Assembly: GCA_051252005.1 (NCBI GenBank)
Contig: JBPOEZ010000005.1
Coordinates: 62,001 to 126,000, forward strand
Source: JACOMS01 sp051252005
GTDB lineage: Bacteria > Pseudomonadota > Alphaproteobacteria > Caulobacterales > Maricaulaceae
Length of the DNA: 64,000 nt
Reading direction: 5' to 3'
The notes beneath the pieces were generated by a model. That model saw only the letters and a program-made list of their open reading frames with translations. It searched no databases and had not been told where the DNA came from. Position 1 is the stretch's first letter; each line of letters begins with the position of its first letter. This document shows, piece by piece, positions 1-9,513 of the stretch. A program made the translations under genes and the position numbers.

Positions 1-861
1 GGGAGGCATCCTGTTGTTGAAGCCGCGCTAAAACAGGCTGGTAACGCAAACTTTACGGCCAATAATTGCCGCTTGGACGGCGCAGGCGCGGCGGCTTCGC
101 GGCTGACATTAATTACGGGGCCAAACATGGCCGGTAAATCGACCTATCTTCGCCAAAATGCGCTTATGTTTATTCTGGCCCAAGCGGGTAGTTTCGTCCC
201 CGCCCAGAGCGCGCATATCGGCGTGGCGGATAGTCTGTTTTCAAGGGTTGGCGCGTCAGATGATCTCTCGCGCGGACGGTCTACATTTATGACGGAAATG
301 ATCGAAACAGCGGCGATCCTCAATCAGGCAGGGCCGCGTAGCTTTGTTATTTTGGACGAAATAGGACGAGGCACAGCGACATTTGACGGCTTGTCTATTG
401 CGTGGGCCACCGTAGAGCATCTGCACGAGATTAATCATTCTCGGGCCTTATTTGCAACGCATTATCATGAGTTAACAGACCTTGCCGAAGATTTACCTGC
501 GGCGTCCAATGCGTGCCTACGCGCCAAAGAGTGGGACGGAGATTTGATTTTCTTGCATGATGTTAAGCCCGGCGCAGCGGATAAATCTTACGGCGTACAA
601 GTGGCCCGTCTTGCGGGCCTTCCGCCTCAAGCTGTGGCGCGCGCGCGCGAAGTTTTAACGCGGCTTGAAGGTAATCATGATCAGTCCCAAGACGCGCTCG
701 GCGGATTGCCTCTCTTTACCGCCGCGCCGGCTCCGGCCCCTGCGCCGCCATCGGAGATTGAAACTGCGATTGCGAGCGTCGATATAGACGACCTTTCACC
801 GCGCGCTGCTCTTGATTTAATTTATGACCTTAAAGCCAAAATAAACGGGAAAAAACTCTAA
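1..861 (+). CDS. mutS: DNA mismatch repair protein MutS, C-terminal part
   Basis: The gene enters from outside the window, so only the C-terminal 286 codons are visible. The ABC-type ATPase domain is clear: Walker A reads GPNMAGKST (nt 118-145) and Walker B with its glutamate reads VILDEIGRGT (around nt 345). These are followed by the FATHYHEL signature and a C-terminal dimerisation tail after a Pro/Ala linker. MutS binds mismatches and uses ATP to recruit MutL in mismatch repair. The Walker A loop carries Ala where GPNMGGKS is common, which is conservative. Its TAA overlaps the glnD ATG by one base (TAATG), so the two genes are probably translationally coupled. The start and mismatch-binding domains cannot be assessed. 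Confidence 0.97.
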   Translation, partial: GRHPVVEAALKQAGNANFTANNCRLDGAGAAASRLTLITGPNMAGKSTYLRQNALMFILAQAGSFVPAQSAHIGVADSLFSRVGASDDLSRGRSTFMTEMIETAAILNQAGPRSFVILDEIGRGTATFDGLSIAWATVEHLHEINHSRALFATHYHELTDLAEDLPAASNACLRAKEWDGDLIFLHDVKPGAADKSYGVQVARLAGLPPQAVARAREVLTRLEGNHDQSQDALGGLPLFTAAPAPAPAPPSEIETAIASVDIDDLSPRAALDLIYDLKAKINGKKL

Positions 862-3671
862 TGCCCAAACGCCCAATGTTTGCAAAAACCAATGTCGTCG
901 CCATTCCTGAGCGCATGGCCGCGCCGGCTAATATTGTAGACGGGGAGAAGCTTCGCCGCGAATTAACGGCCTTTAGCGGACCGACATACGATAGAGCGGG
1001 GGTGTTGGGTTTGCTGAAAACTGCGCGAGAAGACGCACTCGACTTTGCCCGCCGGAAGTTTGAGGCGGGGCATTATAACGGCCACGAAATGGCGCGGGTT
1101 ATCGCGGCTATTCATGACGATGTCATAAGCGCCTTGTTTGATTTTACCCGCGAGCATATTTTGCCCATGTCGGGATTGGAACCGGATCAGGCGCTCACAC
1201 TTTGCGCCGTTGGCGGTTATGGCCGAGGGGAGATGGCCCCTGGATCTGATGTCGATCTTTTATTTTTGCTCAATGACAATAAGGGCAATGATGCGACCGA
1301 GCGCCTGACAGAATATATTCTCTATATGCTTTGGGATATGGGCATAAAAGTCGGTCATGCCACACGGTCGATTGAGCAAAATATCAAGCTCGCCAAGACC
1401 GATCAAACCATATTGACGTCCTTGCTTGATGTGCGGTTTCTGTGCGGAGATGAGGCGATGGCCTTGCAGCTCTTCACCCGTTTTCGGAAAGATATAACGC
1501 GCGGCAAAGGCCGGGATTATATTGCCGCTAAACTTGATGAGCGCGATACGCGGCATGAGCGTGAGGGTAATTCGCGATACGTAATTGAACCCAATGTCAA
1601 AGAAGGCAAGGGCGGCTTGCGCGACCTGCATGTCCTCTATTGGATTGCGCGGTTCTTGGATAAAGACGGCAAAATCAGCGACGCGCAGAGCGCTGAAGAT
1701 TATGTCGAAATGGGCTTGTTCGACGAAGCCGCGGCCACGCGGTTCGTGCGAGCAGCAGATTTTCTATGGCGGACACGTATTCATTTGCACTTTACCGCAG
1801 GCCGTCCTGCAGAGAACCTAACTTTTGACCGCCAAACGGTTTTAGCCCGTAAAATGGGCTATGCGGCGGGACCCGTTGAAGAAGCCGTTGAAAAGTTCAT
1901 GCGCGAATATTTTATCAATGCGCGAGAAGTTGGAGCGCTAACCCGAATTGCTTGCGCGAAACTTGAAGCTGAGAAATCCATTCGCCTTCCCAAGGGACTT
2001 GATGCGCTTTTGCCGAACTCAAGGCGGAAGCTAAAGGAAGACGGTTTCATTCTCGACCATGGACGCATCACGTTTAAAGATCCAATGCAAATTCGGGAAA
2101 AACCCGCTCTGATCATGGAGCTTTTCGAAGTTGCTGGACGCCGCAATCTCGACATTCATCCTGACGCTCTGTCTGATATCGATTTCAGGCGAAATCTGAT
2201 CGATAATAATTTCAGGCGCAATCCTGAAATTGCTAAGCTTTTTTTAGATATGCTGCTCGGGTCAAAAGCGCCTTACGCGACTCTCAAAATCATGAATGAG
2301 TGCGGCGTGTTGGGCCGGTATGTTTTGGAGTTTGGCGGTATTGTCGCGCGGACACAGTTCAATATGCATCATGCTTATACGGTGGATGAACATACGCTTA
2401 AACTTATCGGCTATTTCCACGATATAGAGCAAGGCAATCTGGCGAACGAAAACCCGCTCACAACAAAAGTCGTACAAGCGTTTGAAGAACGTCAGCGCCG
2501 TATTCTTTATATGGCGTGTCTTCTCCATGACACAGGTAAGGGTGTGGGCGATCAATGTATAGAGGGTGCTCGTTTGGCCCGCCGTGCTTGCCGAAGGCTC
2601 GGTATGGAGCAATCCGAAATTGAAAGCGTAGCTTGGCTTGTGCGGCGGCATTTGGATCTCAGCGAAACGGCGCAAAGGCGCGATATTTCAGACCCCGATA
2701 CAATCAAAGAATTCGGGTCACTCATCGGGTCGAAATCAAGACTTGATATGCTCTTAGCGCTGACAGTTGTAGACATAAGAGCCGTTGGCCCTGGTATTTG
2801 GAATGATTGGAAGGGTGTGCTTCTGCAAGGTCTTTACCGTTCAACAGCAGCCTTCCTTGAAGGAAAATCAGAGCTGGAACCCGCAGCAAAAGCACGAGCG
2901 GCGCAAGAGCAATTAAAAGATCGTTTGTCTCCGGAAATGGCGGCTCGTATCGCGCCAGTTTTAAGCGATTTAGGCGAGGCTTACTGGCTCGGTTTTGGTA
3001 TGGCGGAGTTCATTCGGCATGCCCGTTTTTTCGATTCTGCTATTGAAGCTGGTCAGAATGTCGCCGTACATACACGGCGTGACCGCCCGCGTGATATTAC
3101 CGAGCTTTGGATATTGGGACAGGACCGTGTTGGGCTTTTTGCTGACCTCGCAATGGCCATTTCGTCAACAGGGGCTCAAATTGTTGGCGCGCGATTACAC
3201 ACAGGTGAAAACAAACGCGTGATGAATGTCTTCTATTTGCAAAACGCCGAAGGGTTCGCCTTTGGCCGCGCGAGTTCTCATATTTTGGAAGTTTTGCGGC
3301 AACGTGCATTGGGGGTTATTCAAGGTAAAGTCGAAACATATACTATAGACGTTCCAGCCTTGTCTCGCCGTGCCGCCGCGATCCCTGTTGAATCTGAGGT
3401 AAGCGTACATGACACCCCATCGGAGACTGTCTCTATTATAGAGATCGAATGCCGTGATCGTCCGGGCTTGCTTTATTTGGTTGCGGATTGCCTCCGGCAT
3501 GATCAATTGGATGTGCTCTCGGCTCACATCGAAGTGGTTGGCACGCGCGCCATTGATGCGTTTTATGTCTCGACCCTAAGCGGGGAGCCGCTAGAAAAAG
3601 CGCGCATTGTAACGATTAGAACCGCCTTGCTGACAGTTTTAAAGGCGGATGATTTGGCAGCGGCGTCATGA
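861..3671 (+). CDS. glnD: PII uridylyltransferase / uridylyl-removing enzyme
   Basis: GlnD senses glutamine and uridylylates or deuridylylates PII proteins, controlling nitrogen assimilation. The 936 residues match the usual length. The nucleotidyltransferase motif GGYGRGEMAPGSDVDLL lies near residue 116. The HD phosphohydrolase domain lies near 505-560 (DEHTLKLI, LLHDTGKG). Two C-terminal ACT domains start near 750 (GQDRVGLFADLA) and 860 (CRDRPGLLYLVA). All catalytic motifs look intact. The start overlaps the mutS stop by one base and the end overlaps murJ by four bases (ATGA), so mutS-glnD-murJ form a tight operon, an order common in Alphaproteobacteria. Confidence 0.97.
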   Translation: MPKRPMFAKTNVVAIPERMAAPANIVDGEKLRRELTAFSGPTYDRAGVLGLLKTAREDALDFARRKFEAGHYNGHEMARVIAAIHDDVISALFDFTREHILPMSGLEPDQALTLCAVGGYGRGEMAPGSDVDLLFLLNDNKGNDATERLTEYILYMLWDMGIKVGHATRSIEQNIKLAKTDQTILTSLLDVRFLCGDEAMALQLFTRFRKDITRGKGRDYIAAKLDERDTRHEREGNSRYVIEPNVKEGKGGLRDLHVLYWIARFLDKDGKISDAQSAEDYVEMGLFDEAAATRFVRAADFLWRTRIHLHFTAGRPAENLTFDRQTVLARKMGYAAGPVEEAVEKFMREYFINAREVGALTRIACAKLEAEKSIRLPKGLDALLPNSRRKLKEDGFILDHGRITFKDPMQIREKPALIMELFEVAGRRNLDIHPDALSDIDFRRNLIDNNFRRNPEIAKLFLDMLLGSKAPYATLKIMNECGVLGRYVLEFGGIVARTQFNMHHAYTVDEHTLKLIGYFHDIEQGNLANENPLTTKVVQAFEERQRRILYMACLLHDTGKGVGDQCIEGARLARRACRRLGMEQSEIESVAWLVRRHLDLSETAQRRDISDPDTIKEFGSLIGSKSRLDMLLALTVVDIRAVGPGIWNDWKGVLLQGLYRSTAAFLEGKSELEPAAKARAAQEQLKDRLSPEMAARIAPVLSDLGEAYWLGFGMAEFIRHARFFDSAIEAGQNVAVHTRRDRPRDITELWILGQDRVGLFADLAMAISSTGAQIVGARLHTGENKRVMNVFYLQNAEGFAFGRASSHILEVLRQRALGVIQGKVETYTIDVPALSRRAAAIPVESEVSVHDTPSETVSIIEIECRDRPGLLYLVADCLRHDQLDVLSAHIEVVGTRAIDAFYVSTLSGEPLEKARIVTIRTALLTVLKADDLAAAS

Positions 3672-5239
3672 GACTCTTAAAATCAACGGCGATTATTAGC
3701 TCCCTGACAATGGTGAGCCGCGTCCTTGGTTTGGTGCGAGATATTATGCTCGCGAAGTTTTTAGGTGCGGGCCTTATTAATGATGCGCTTATTACGGCGA
3801 CAAAACTCCCTAATCTATTTCGCCGTATGTTTGCGGAAGGGGCGTTTAATGCCGCCTTCATTCCTCTTTATGCAAGACGCATAGAAGAAGACGGCGACGT
3901 GTCTGCGGCAAATTTCGCGGGCGAAGCTTTGGCGGCGCTTGCTTTCCTTGTCGCGTTAATTGTCGTGTTTTTTCAAATCACAATGCCGTGGACGTTGAAC
4001 TTGATCGGCGGGGGGCTGGATAAGGCCGCGACGGGGCCTGACGGAATTGTCCCTTACGACTTGGCGGTGCTTTATGCCCGCGTAACGATGCCCTATTTGT
4101 TCTTCATGTCTTTAGGCGCGTTGTTTTCGGGTGTCTTAAATACGAGAAATTATTTTGCTATGGCCGCCTTCGTTCCGGTCTTACTCAATCTGGTTTGGAT
4201 TTCTATCCTTGCTATAATGAGCCAAGCAAGCTGGTCTTTGGAAACCTTAGCGCTGTATTTGAGCATCGGGATGACCGCCTCTGGTTTCTTGCAAGCAGGC
4301 TTTTTGGTGTGGGGCATAAGGCGCGCCGGCATTGAAATCAGGTTTTTTCGTCCGCGTATGACGCCAGGTGTAAAACGGCTTTTCACCCTGGGTCTGCCTG
4401 GAATGATTGCCGCCGGTATTACGCATATTAACCTCATGGTCAGCCACTTTATCTCGACCTTCCAAGAAGGCGCGCCGAGCTGGCTTTATTATTCTGATCG
4501 CCTCTATCAACTGCCGCTCGGCATTATCGGGATCGCTATGGGGATCGCGCTATTGCCGGCTTTGTCGCGCCGTCTTCGCGCGGGAGATGAAATCGGGGCG
4601 GTTACGTCAATGAACCGTGCCGTAGAGATCGCAGCCTATCTGACATTACCTGCTGCTGTGGCGTTGGCTGTCATGCCGGATTTTCTTGTTGGCGGCCTGT
4701 TTGAGCGTGGTGAGTTCTCAGCCTTTGATACGGAACAGACGGCTAAGGCGCTCTTGATGTTTGCGTTTGGGCTTCCGGCGTTTGTGCTCTTGAAAATTTT
4801 AACGCCCGCCTTTTTCGCACGCGAAAACACCCGCACGCCCATGATCTATGCCGGAATTTCAGCCGTCATTAATCTCGCATTCGGCGCGGCATTATTTGTG
4901 ACTGTCGGTTTCTTTGGATTAGCGCTCGCCACCAGTATTGCCGCTTGGGGAAATGTGCTTTGTCTGGCTTTTATTTTGCGGCGAGACGGTCATTTTAAAG
5001 CCGATGTAAGACTTTTGAAGCGACTACCGCGCATCGGCGCATCTGCGGGTTTTATGGGCATAGCCCTTTGGTTTTTATCGGCGCGCGCTGAGCTTTTGCT
5101 CACAGGATCGATACTGCGCAATTACAGCCTCTTACTCGCGGTCTGCGCGGCAGGGTTTTTCGTCTACCTTGTATTTGCATTTATATTCCGCGCGGTAGAG
5201 CTTCCAGACATTAGAGAGGCTTTAAGTCGCAACCGATAG
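3668..5239 (+). CDS. murJ: Lipid II flippase MurJ (MviN family)
   Basis: This 523-residue polytopic membrane protein belongs to the MviN/MurJ group of the MOP superfamily, which flips lipid II across the inner membrane for peptidoglycan synthesis. Family features are visible: the N-terminal SRVLGLVRDIMLAKFLG stretch, then FRRMFAEGAFNAAFIPLY, and about 14 hydrophobic segments. Length is normal. The ATG lies inside the glnD stop (ATGA overlap), suggesting coupling. A small GC-rich hairpin with arms at 5245-5250 and 5264-5269 lies just after the stop and could weakly attenuate readthrough into trpS 71 bp downstream. Confidence 0.95.
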   Translation: MRLLKSTAIISSLTMVSRVLGLVRDIMLAKFLGAGLINDALITATKLPNLFRRMFAEGAFNAAFIPLYARRIEEDGDVSAANFAGEALAALAFLVALIVVFFQITMPWTLNLIGGGLDKAATGPDGIVPYDLAVLYARVTMPYLFFMSLGALFSGVLNTRNYFAMAAFVPVLLNLVWISILAIMSQASWSLETLALYLSIGMTASGFLQAGFLVWGIRRAGIEIRFFRPRMTPGVKRLFTLGLPGMIAAGITHINLMVSHFISTFQEGAPSWLYYSDRLYQLPLGIIGIAMGIALLPALSRRLRAGDEIGAVTSMNRAVEIAAYLTLPAAVALAVMPDFLVGGLFERGEFSAFDTEQTAKALLMFAFGLPAFVLLKILTPAFFARENTRTPMIYAGISAVINLAFGAALFVTVGFFGLALATSIAAWGNVLCLAFILRRDGHFKADVRLLKRLPRIGASAGFMGIALWFLSARAELLLTGSILRNYSLLLAVCAAGFFVYLVFAFIFRAVELPDIREALSRNR

Positions 5240-5310
5240 ATCATGCGCCATAAATCTTGCATCTGGCGCGGGCTTTGGTAAAAGCGCGCGAGTTACCTTT
5301 GTGAGATTAT

Positions 5311-6342
5311 ATGAGCCAGCAACCCGCATCCTATACAGGACCTAAACGCGTATTTTCCGGTGTGCAGCCTTCCGGCGCCTTGCATCTTGGGAATTATCTT
5401 GGCGCACTTAAAAAGTTCGTCGATTTACAAGAGGATCATGATTGCCTTTATTGTATCGTGGATTTGCACGCGATCACCGTCTGGCAGGACCCGAAAGCGC
5501 TTGCTGACCAAACCCGCCATATCGCTGCGGCTTACCTTGCCTCTGGCGTGGATCCGTCGAAGGCTATTATTTACGCGCAGTCGAGCGTGAAAGCGCACAC
5601 GGAACTGGCGTGGTATTTTAACTGCGTTGCGCGGACAGGCTGGGTTAACCGTATGACTCAGTTCAAAGATAAGGCTGGAAAAAATTCCGAAAAAGCCTCT
5701 GTCGGACTGTATACTTACCCTGTTCTGCAAGCGGCAGATATTTTGGCGTTTAAGGCGACGCATGTCCCTGTCGGCGAAGACCAAAAGCAACACTTAGAAC
5801 TGTCCCGCGATATTGCGGCAAAGTTTAACAATGACTTTGATAAGCCCGGGTTTTTCCCGTTGCCTGAACCTTTGATAAAAGGACCTGGGGCGCGGATTAT
5901 GTCTCTGCGCGATGGTACCAAAAAGATGTCAAAATCAGACCCGTCTGATAACTCCCGCATTAATTTGACGGATTCGGCGGATGATATCGCCAAGAAAATC
6001 CGCAAGGCAAAAACGGATGGCGGCTTAATGCCGGCCGATGTGAAAGAAATGGAAGACCGTCCTGAAGTCGCAAATCTTGTCGGTATTTACGCGGCGCTAT
6101 CGGGGCAGTCCCAAGACAAGGTCGTCAACGACTTTGCCGGTAAAGGCTTCGGTGATTTTAAACCCGCTTTGGCGGATCTGGCTGTGGCGCGGCTTGAGCC
6201 GATCACGGATCTGATGAACCGGTATCTTAGTTCACCGGACGAAATTGACAGCATATTGCGCAAAGGCGCGGAGCAGGCGGATGCTATCGCCAATCCTATC
6301 CTTGCTGATGTGCGGAAAACTATAGGATTTTTTGGAGCTTAA
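5311..6342 (+). CDS. trpS: Tryptophanyl-tRNA synthetase
   Basis: A class I aminoacyl-tRNA synthetase of 343 residues that charges tRNA-Trp. The HIGH-like signature occurs as PSGALHLGNYLG near residue 19, and KKMSKSDPS near residue 205 is the KMSKS loop. Length and spacing are typical of bacterial TrpS. It follows murJ with a 71-bp gap and is followed at once by the copper-chaperone gene, whose Shine-Dalgarno GGAG lies within the last codons of trpS. Its place after murJ is common in Alphaproteobacteria. Confidence 0.97.
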   Translation: MSQQPASYTGPKRVFSGVQPSGALHLGNYLGALKKFVDLQEDHDCLYCIVDLHAITVWQDPKALADQTRHIAAAYLASGVDPSKAIIYAQSSVKAHTELAWYFNCVARTGWVNRMTQFKDKAGKNSEKASVGLYTYPVLQAADILAFKATHVPVGEDQKQHLELSRDIAAKFNNDFDKPGFFPLPEPLIKGPGARIMSLRDGTKKMSKSDPSDNSRINLTDSADDIAKKIRKAKTDGGLMPADVKEMEDRPEVANLVGIYAALSGQSQDKVVNDFAGKGFGDFKPALADLAVARLEPITDLMNRYLSSPDEIDSILRKGAEQADAIANPILADVRKTIGFFGA

Positions 6343-6343
6343 C

Positions 6344-6844
6344 ATGAAATATTTTATTGCATTTCTTTTTGTCTTTGTCGCGGCGTGTTCGCCAGATAAC
6401 GGCGCGCATGAGACGTCTGCGCATGACGGGGCTACGCACGACATGGCACAAAAAGAGGGCATTGTAATTTCCGATGCCCGCGTTCGTCCGCCGCTGCCTG
6501 GGCGAGATATCGCCACGGCCTATTTCCATATTCAAAACTTTGGCGCAGCGGATCAGCTTGTCTCTGTCACAAGCCCGCTTAGCGAACGAATCGAACTGCA
6601 CACGCACCTTAATGAAGACGGCGTGATGAAAATGCGCCGTGTTGACGGCGTTGATTTGCCAAAAGGCGAAGCCGTTATGTTCAAACCCGGCGGGCTGCAT
6701 GTTATGATGTTCGGCGTTACAATGGACGAAACCGTTGAAGATGCGGCTTTGACACTGAACTTCAAAACGGCTCCGTCGGTTACGGTCATCGCCGAAGCAG
6801 GCATGGGGCAACCAAAGAATAATACAGAGCATAGTGGACATTAG
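6344..6844 (+). CDS. PCu(A)C-type copper chaperone lipoprotein
   Basis: The start is the ATG at 6344, set by the GGAG at 6334-6337; an upstream in-frame TTG would overlap trpS. The N-terminus is a lipoprotein signal ending in the lipobox VAAC, so the protein should be anchored facing the periplasm. The rest is a PCu(A)C (DUF461) fold: IELHTHLNEDGVMKMRRV, then LPKGEAVMFKPGGLHVMM, giving the His and Met ligands of the Cu(I) site. Such chaperones feed copper to cytochrome oxidase assembly. A His-rich stretch lies between lipobox and domain (AHETSAHDGATHDMA) and may bind metal too. It probably shares the trpS transcript. Confidence 0.9.
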   Translation: MKYFIAFLFVFVAACSPDNGAHETSAHDGATHDMAQKEGIVISDARVRPPLPGRDIATAYFHIQNFGAADQLVSVTSPLSERIELHTHLNEDGVMKMRRVDGVDLPKGEAVMFKPGGLHVMMFGVTMDETVEDAALTLNFKTAPSVTVIAEAGMGQPKNNTEHSGH

Positions 6845-6962
6845 GGCTTTATAAGCGCCTCACTTTACGCGCGTGGGAACCGAGGGGGTCGACCGTCTTT
6901 TGCATAGACTTGTTGGCTAAAGGGCGGTATTTCTTCGGCTTAAAATACAGACGGGAAAGAAT

Positions 6963-7922
6963 ATGTCTAAAGGTCTAGTGACGGTATTTGGCGGCTCAGG
7001 GTTCGTTGGCAAGCATGTCGTAAGAGCCCTTGTCAAAGAGGGCTGGCGCGTTCGCGTGCCTATGCGCCGTCCGCATACAGGTCAGGCTTTGCGGGTTATC
7101 GGCAATGTCGGACAAGTTCAGCTGGTTCAAGCGAACCTGCGGTTTAAAAGTTCCGTTGAGCGCGCCGTGGCGGGTTCTGACGCCGTTGTAAACCTTGTGG
7201 GCGTTTTGTTCGAGGAAGGGCGTCAGTCCTTTAACGCTGTGCATCACGCCGGAGCCGCAACGATTGCTGAGGCGGCGAAAGAGCAGGGCATTACCAATAT
7301 GGTGCATCTGTCTTCTATTGGCGCAGACAAAGACGCGCTGAGCGAATATTCACGGTCTAAGGCTGCCGGAGAAAAGGCCGTGTCGGACCTTATTCCGACG
7401 GCGGACATTATGCGCCCATCGATCTTGTTTGGCAGCGAAGATCAATTTTTTAACCGTTTCGCGGCGAGCACGCAGTTTCTGCCAGCTCTTCCGCTTATTG
7501 GCGGCGGCGAGACGAAATTCCAGCCAGCCTTTGCGGGAGACGTGGCGCAGGCGATTGCGAAGGTTCTCGGCAAGAAAACAACCGGCGAAGTTTACGAACT
7601 CGGCGGCGCGCGGATCTATACGTTCCAAGAACTTATGGAGTTTTTGCTAGAGACCGTCGACCGGAAACGGTTTTTGCTTCCGCTCCCTTGGGCTGCGGCA
7701 AACTTGATGGGCTTTGCTGGAGAGATTTCTGGATGGCTGCCTTTCGTTAAGCCGTTCCTGACTCGTGATCAGGTGGCGAGTATGCGGACCGATAATGTTG
7801 TCGGCGCATCGGCTAAAGGTTTTAGGGATTTAGGTATTACACCAGAAACCATAGAATCTATCGTTCCGGCCTATTTGGACCGATACCGCAAATACGGACA
7901 GTTCCACGAAACTCAAGCGTAA
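6963..7922 (+). CDS. NDUFA9-like NAD(P)-binding protein (atypical SDR)
   Basis: A 319-residue atypical short-chain dehydrogenase fold. The nucleotide-binding glycine motif VFGGSGFVGKHVV starts near residue 8, and YSRSKAAGEKAV near 125 supplies a Tyr/Lys pair. The sequence resembles alphaproteobacterial homologues of mitochondrial complex I subunit NDUFA9, which binds NADPH and stabilises complex I; it could also be a sugar epimerase-like reductase. The 118-bp gap upstream probably holds its own promoter. No complex I genes are adjacent. Confidence 0.85.
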   Translation: MSKGLVTVFGGSGFVGKHVVRALVKEGWRVRVPMRRPHTGQALRVIGNVGQVQLVQANLRFKSSVERAVAGSDAVVNLVGVLFEEGRQSFNAVHHAGAATIAEAAKEQGITNMVHLSSIGADKDALSEYSRSKAAGEKAVSDLIPTADIMRPSILFGSEDQFFNRFAASTQFLPALPLIGGGETKFQPAFAGDVAQAIAKVLGKKTTGEVYELGGARIYTFQELMEFLLETVDRKRFLLPLPWAAANLMGFAGEISGWLPFVKPFLTRDQVASMRTDNVVGASAKGFRDLGITPETIESIVPAYLDRYRKYGQFHETQA

Positions 7923-7954
7923 ATAGCGCGCTCCAACGACCATAAAGGCTCATT

Positions 7955-8896
7955 ATGTTATTTCGTCATTTTTATCTCGGCGTAGCGGCTCTTGCTCTTG
8001 TTGCTTGCGGTCCCGGCGCAGACGAGACAGAGGCCGTTTCTGCGCCAGCGCAGTCTGATGTGTCGTCTGAGGCGGCAGCCCCTATGGTGGATGTAGACGC
8101 GACCGCTGCCGCGAAAGCGATTAGCCTCGACGAAGCGCTTAATATGCAAGATGACGCCGCGAAGGCGCGGTATCAATTCCGCCACCCTAAGGCCACACTA
8201 GAGTATTTTGGCATTCAGCCGGGGATGACAGTAGTCGAAGTGCTTCCTGGTAATGGTTGGTACTCTAAAATCCTTCTGCCTTATCTCGGCGATAGCGGCC
8301 ATCTTATTGGGGCAGATTACAGCGTCGATATGTGGTCAAATTTTGGCGGCTTCGCTAATGAAAAGTTCCTAGAAGACCGTAAAACATGGACCAAAACTTG
8401 GTCCGATAACGCGCTCGCTTGGCGCGGCGGAACTCAAGCCCAAGTCTCGGCTTTTAGTTTCGGATCGATGCCGCGCGATATGAAAGAAACCGCCGACGCG
8501 GTTTTGTTCTTCCGCGCACTTCATCATTTGAACCGATTCAAGGCCGCCTATTGGGACGGCGCGATTGCCGATACGAAGGCTGTTTTGAAGCCGGGCGGGA
8601 TTGTTGGTATCGTCCAGCACCGAGGCCCAGAGACAAACGCTGATAGCTGGGCAAACGGCGATAATGGGTATTTGAAGCAAAGCTTTGTCATCGAAAAGTT
8701 CGAAGCCGCCGGTTTTGAACTCGCCGCAGAGCCTAGCGCGATCAATGCCAATACCAAAGACGCGCCGACGGGCGAGGATGTCGTCTGGCGTCTCCCCCCA
8801 ACTCTCGGCACAAGCGGCGATAACCCTGAGCTTAAAGCCAAAATGGAAGCCATAGGCGAATCCGACCGTATGACATTGGTGTTCAGGAAGAAATAA
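7955..8896 (+). CDS. Lipoprotein with SAM-methyltransferase-like fold (COG4798 type)
   Basis: The 313-residue product has a lipoprotein signal (lipobox LVAC at residues 16-19) and then an acidic, Ala-rich linker. The folded part starts near residue 70 with FRHPKATLEYFGIQPGMTVVEVLPGNGWYSK (a methyltransferase motif I-like region around VEVLPGNGWYS), and later FFRALHHLNRF and LKPGGIVGIVQHR, matching the 'predicted methyltransferase' group. An exported SAM-dependent enzyme is odd, because SAM is not expected in the periplasm, so the domain may act otherwise or bind another ligand. It follows the NDUFA9-like gene by 32 bp and may be co-transcribed. Confidence 0.8.
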   Translation: MLFRHFYLGVAALALVACGPGADETEAVSAPAQSDVSSEAAAPMVDVDATAAAKAISLDEALNMQDDAAKARYQFRHPKATLEYFGIQPGMTVVEVLPGNGWYSKILLPYLGDSGHLIGADYSVDMWSNFGGFANEKFLEDRKTWTKTWSDNALAWRGGTQAQVSAFSFGSMPRDMKETADAVLFFRALHHLNRFKAAYWDGAIADTKAVLKPGGIVGIVQHRGPETNADSWANGDNGYLKQSFVIEKFEAAGFELAAEPSAINANTKDAPTGEDVVWRLPPTLGTSGDNPELKAKMEAIGESDRMTLVFRKK

Positions 8897-9289
8897 AGGT
8901 GCGGGATAAAGGGCATTTCCCAAAGCAATATTGAGAAATGCCGAGACCTTTTTGAGTTGCCGTGAAAGGCTCTCGGCAATTGACGCTCGGTAAAGAGTCC
9001 GCAGGCGATTTTTAAAGGGCGCTTTTCGTATCGCCTGATCAATTACGCGGACCATGTACGTGTTGGAAGCATATTGTAGGTATGGAATTCTGTCCCCGTA
9101 TTCCCCTGTAAATGTATCGGGGCGGATTTGACGCTTTGATGCGGCCGCACCCGGGAACGCCCAAGCGAAAATCTGGGGAATAGGGTTCGTCAACCTTAAG
9201 CAAAAAATCGCTGTCAAAGCGAGCAGTAAGCCAGAATAAAGCCTTATAAGCTACGGACACTGCGCAATGATGTTAAGGAAAAATTTGGT
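8897..9289. other. Intergenic region without recognised gene
   Basis: Short open frames exist on both strands but none has a convincing start, ribosome site or familiar product. The stretch lies between the last core gene and the mobile-element scar. It may be degenerate coding DNA, but I see no readable homology. Confidence 0.5.
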
Positions 9290-9513
9290 GGTGTGCCCAG
9301 TCGCACGCGAACGAGTCTCGAGTCCAAATTCCCTGCTTAACAGGGAATTTACAGGGAATTTTGTTGTTCTTCGGCCCAGATCTACAAAATTGGTCATTTT
9401 TGACGTTGTAACGCACTGTATTCATTGCGAAAATTTCAAAATTCCCTGCAGAAATTAACAGGGAATTTGAATTTTGGAACAGGGAAAGAATTTTTATGGA
9501 ACAGGGAGCGCTA
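9290..9513. repeat. Cluster of acagggaat motifs, direct and inverted
   Basis: At least four copies of the core acaggga(at) occur in the plus orientation (about 9343, 9351, 9459, 9478 and again near 9500), and two aattccctg copies occur in the inverted orientation (about 9328 and 9441). The region is AT-rich. Similar arrays are, from memory, often seen beside integrases or mobile-element ends in Alphaproteobacteria, but I cannot confirm this here. It abuts the IS66 remnant. Confidence 0.6.

Noticed and set aside
8369..9260. Minus-strand frames opposite and beyond the methyltransferase-like gene
   Set aside because: They are shadows of the plus-strand gene or composition-driven frames without start signals.
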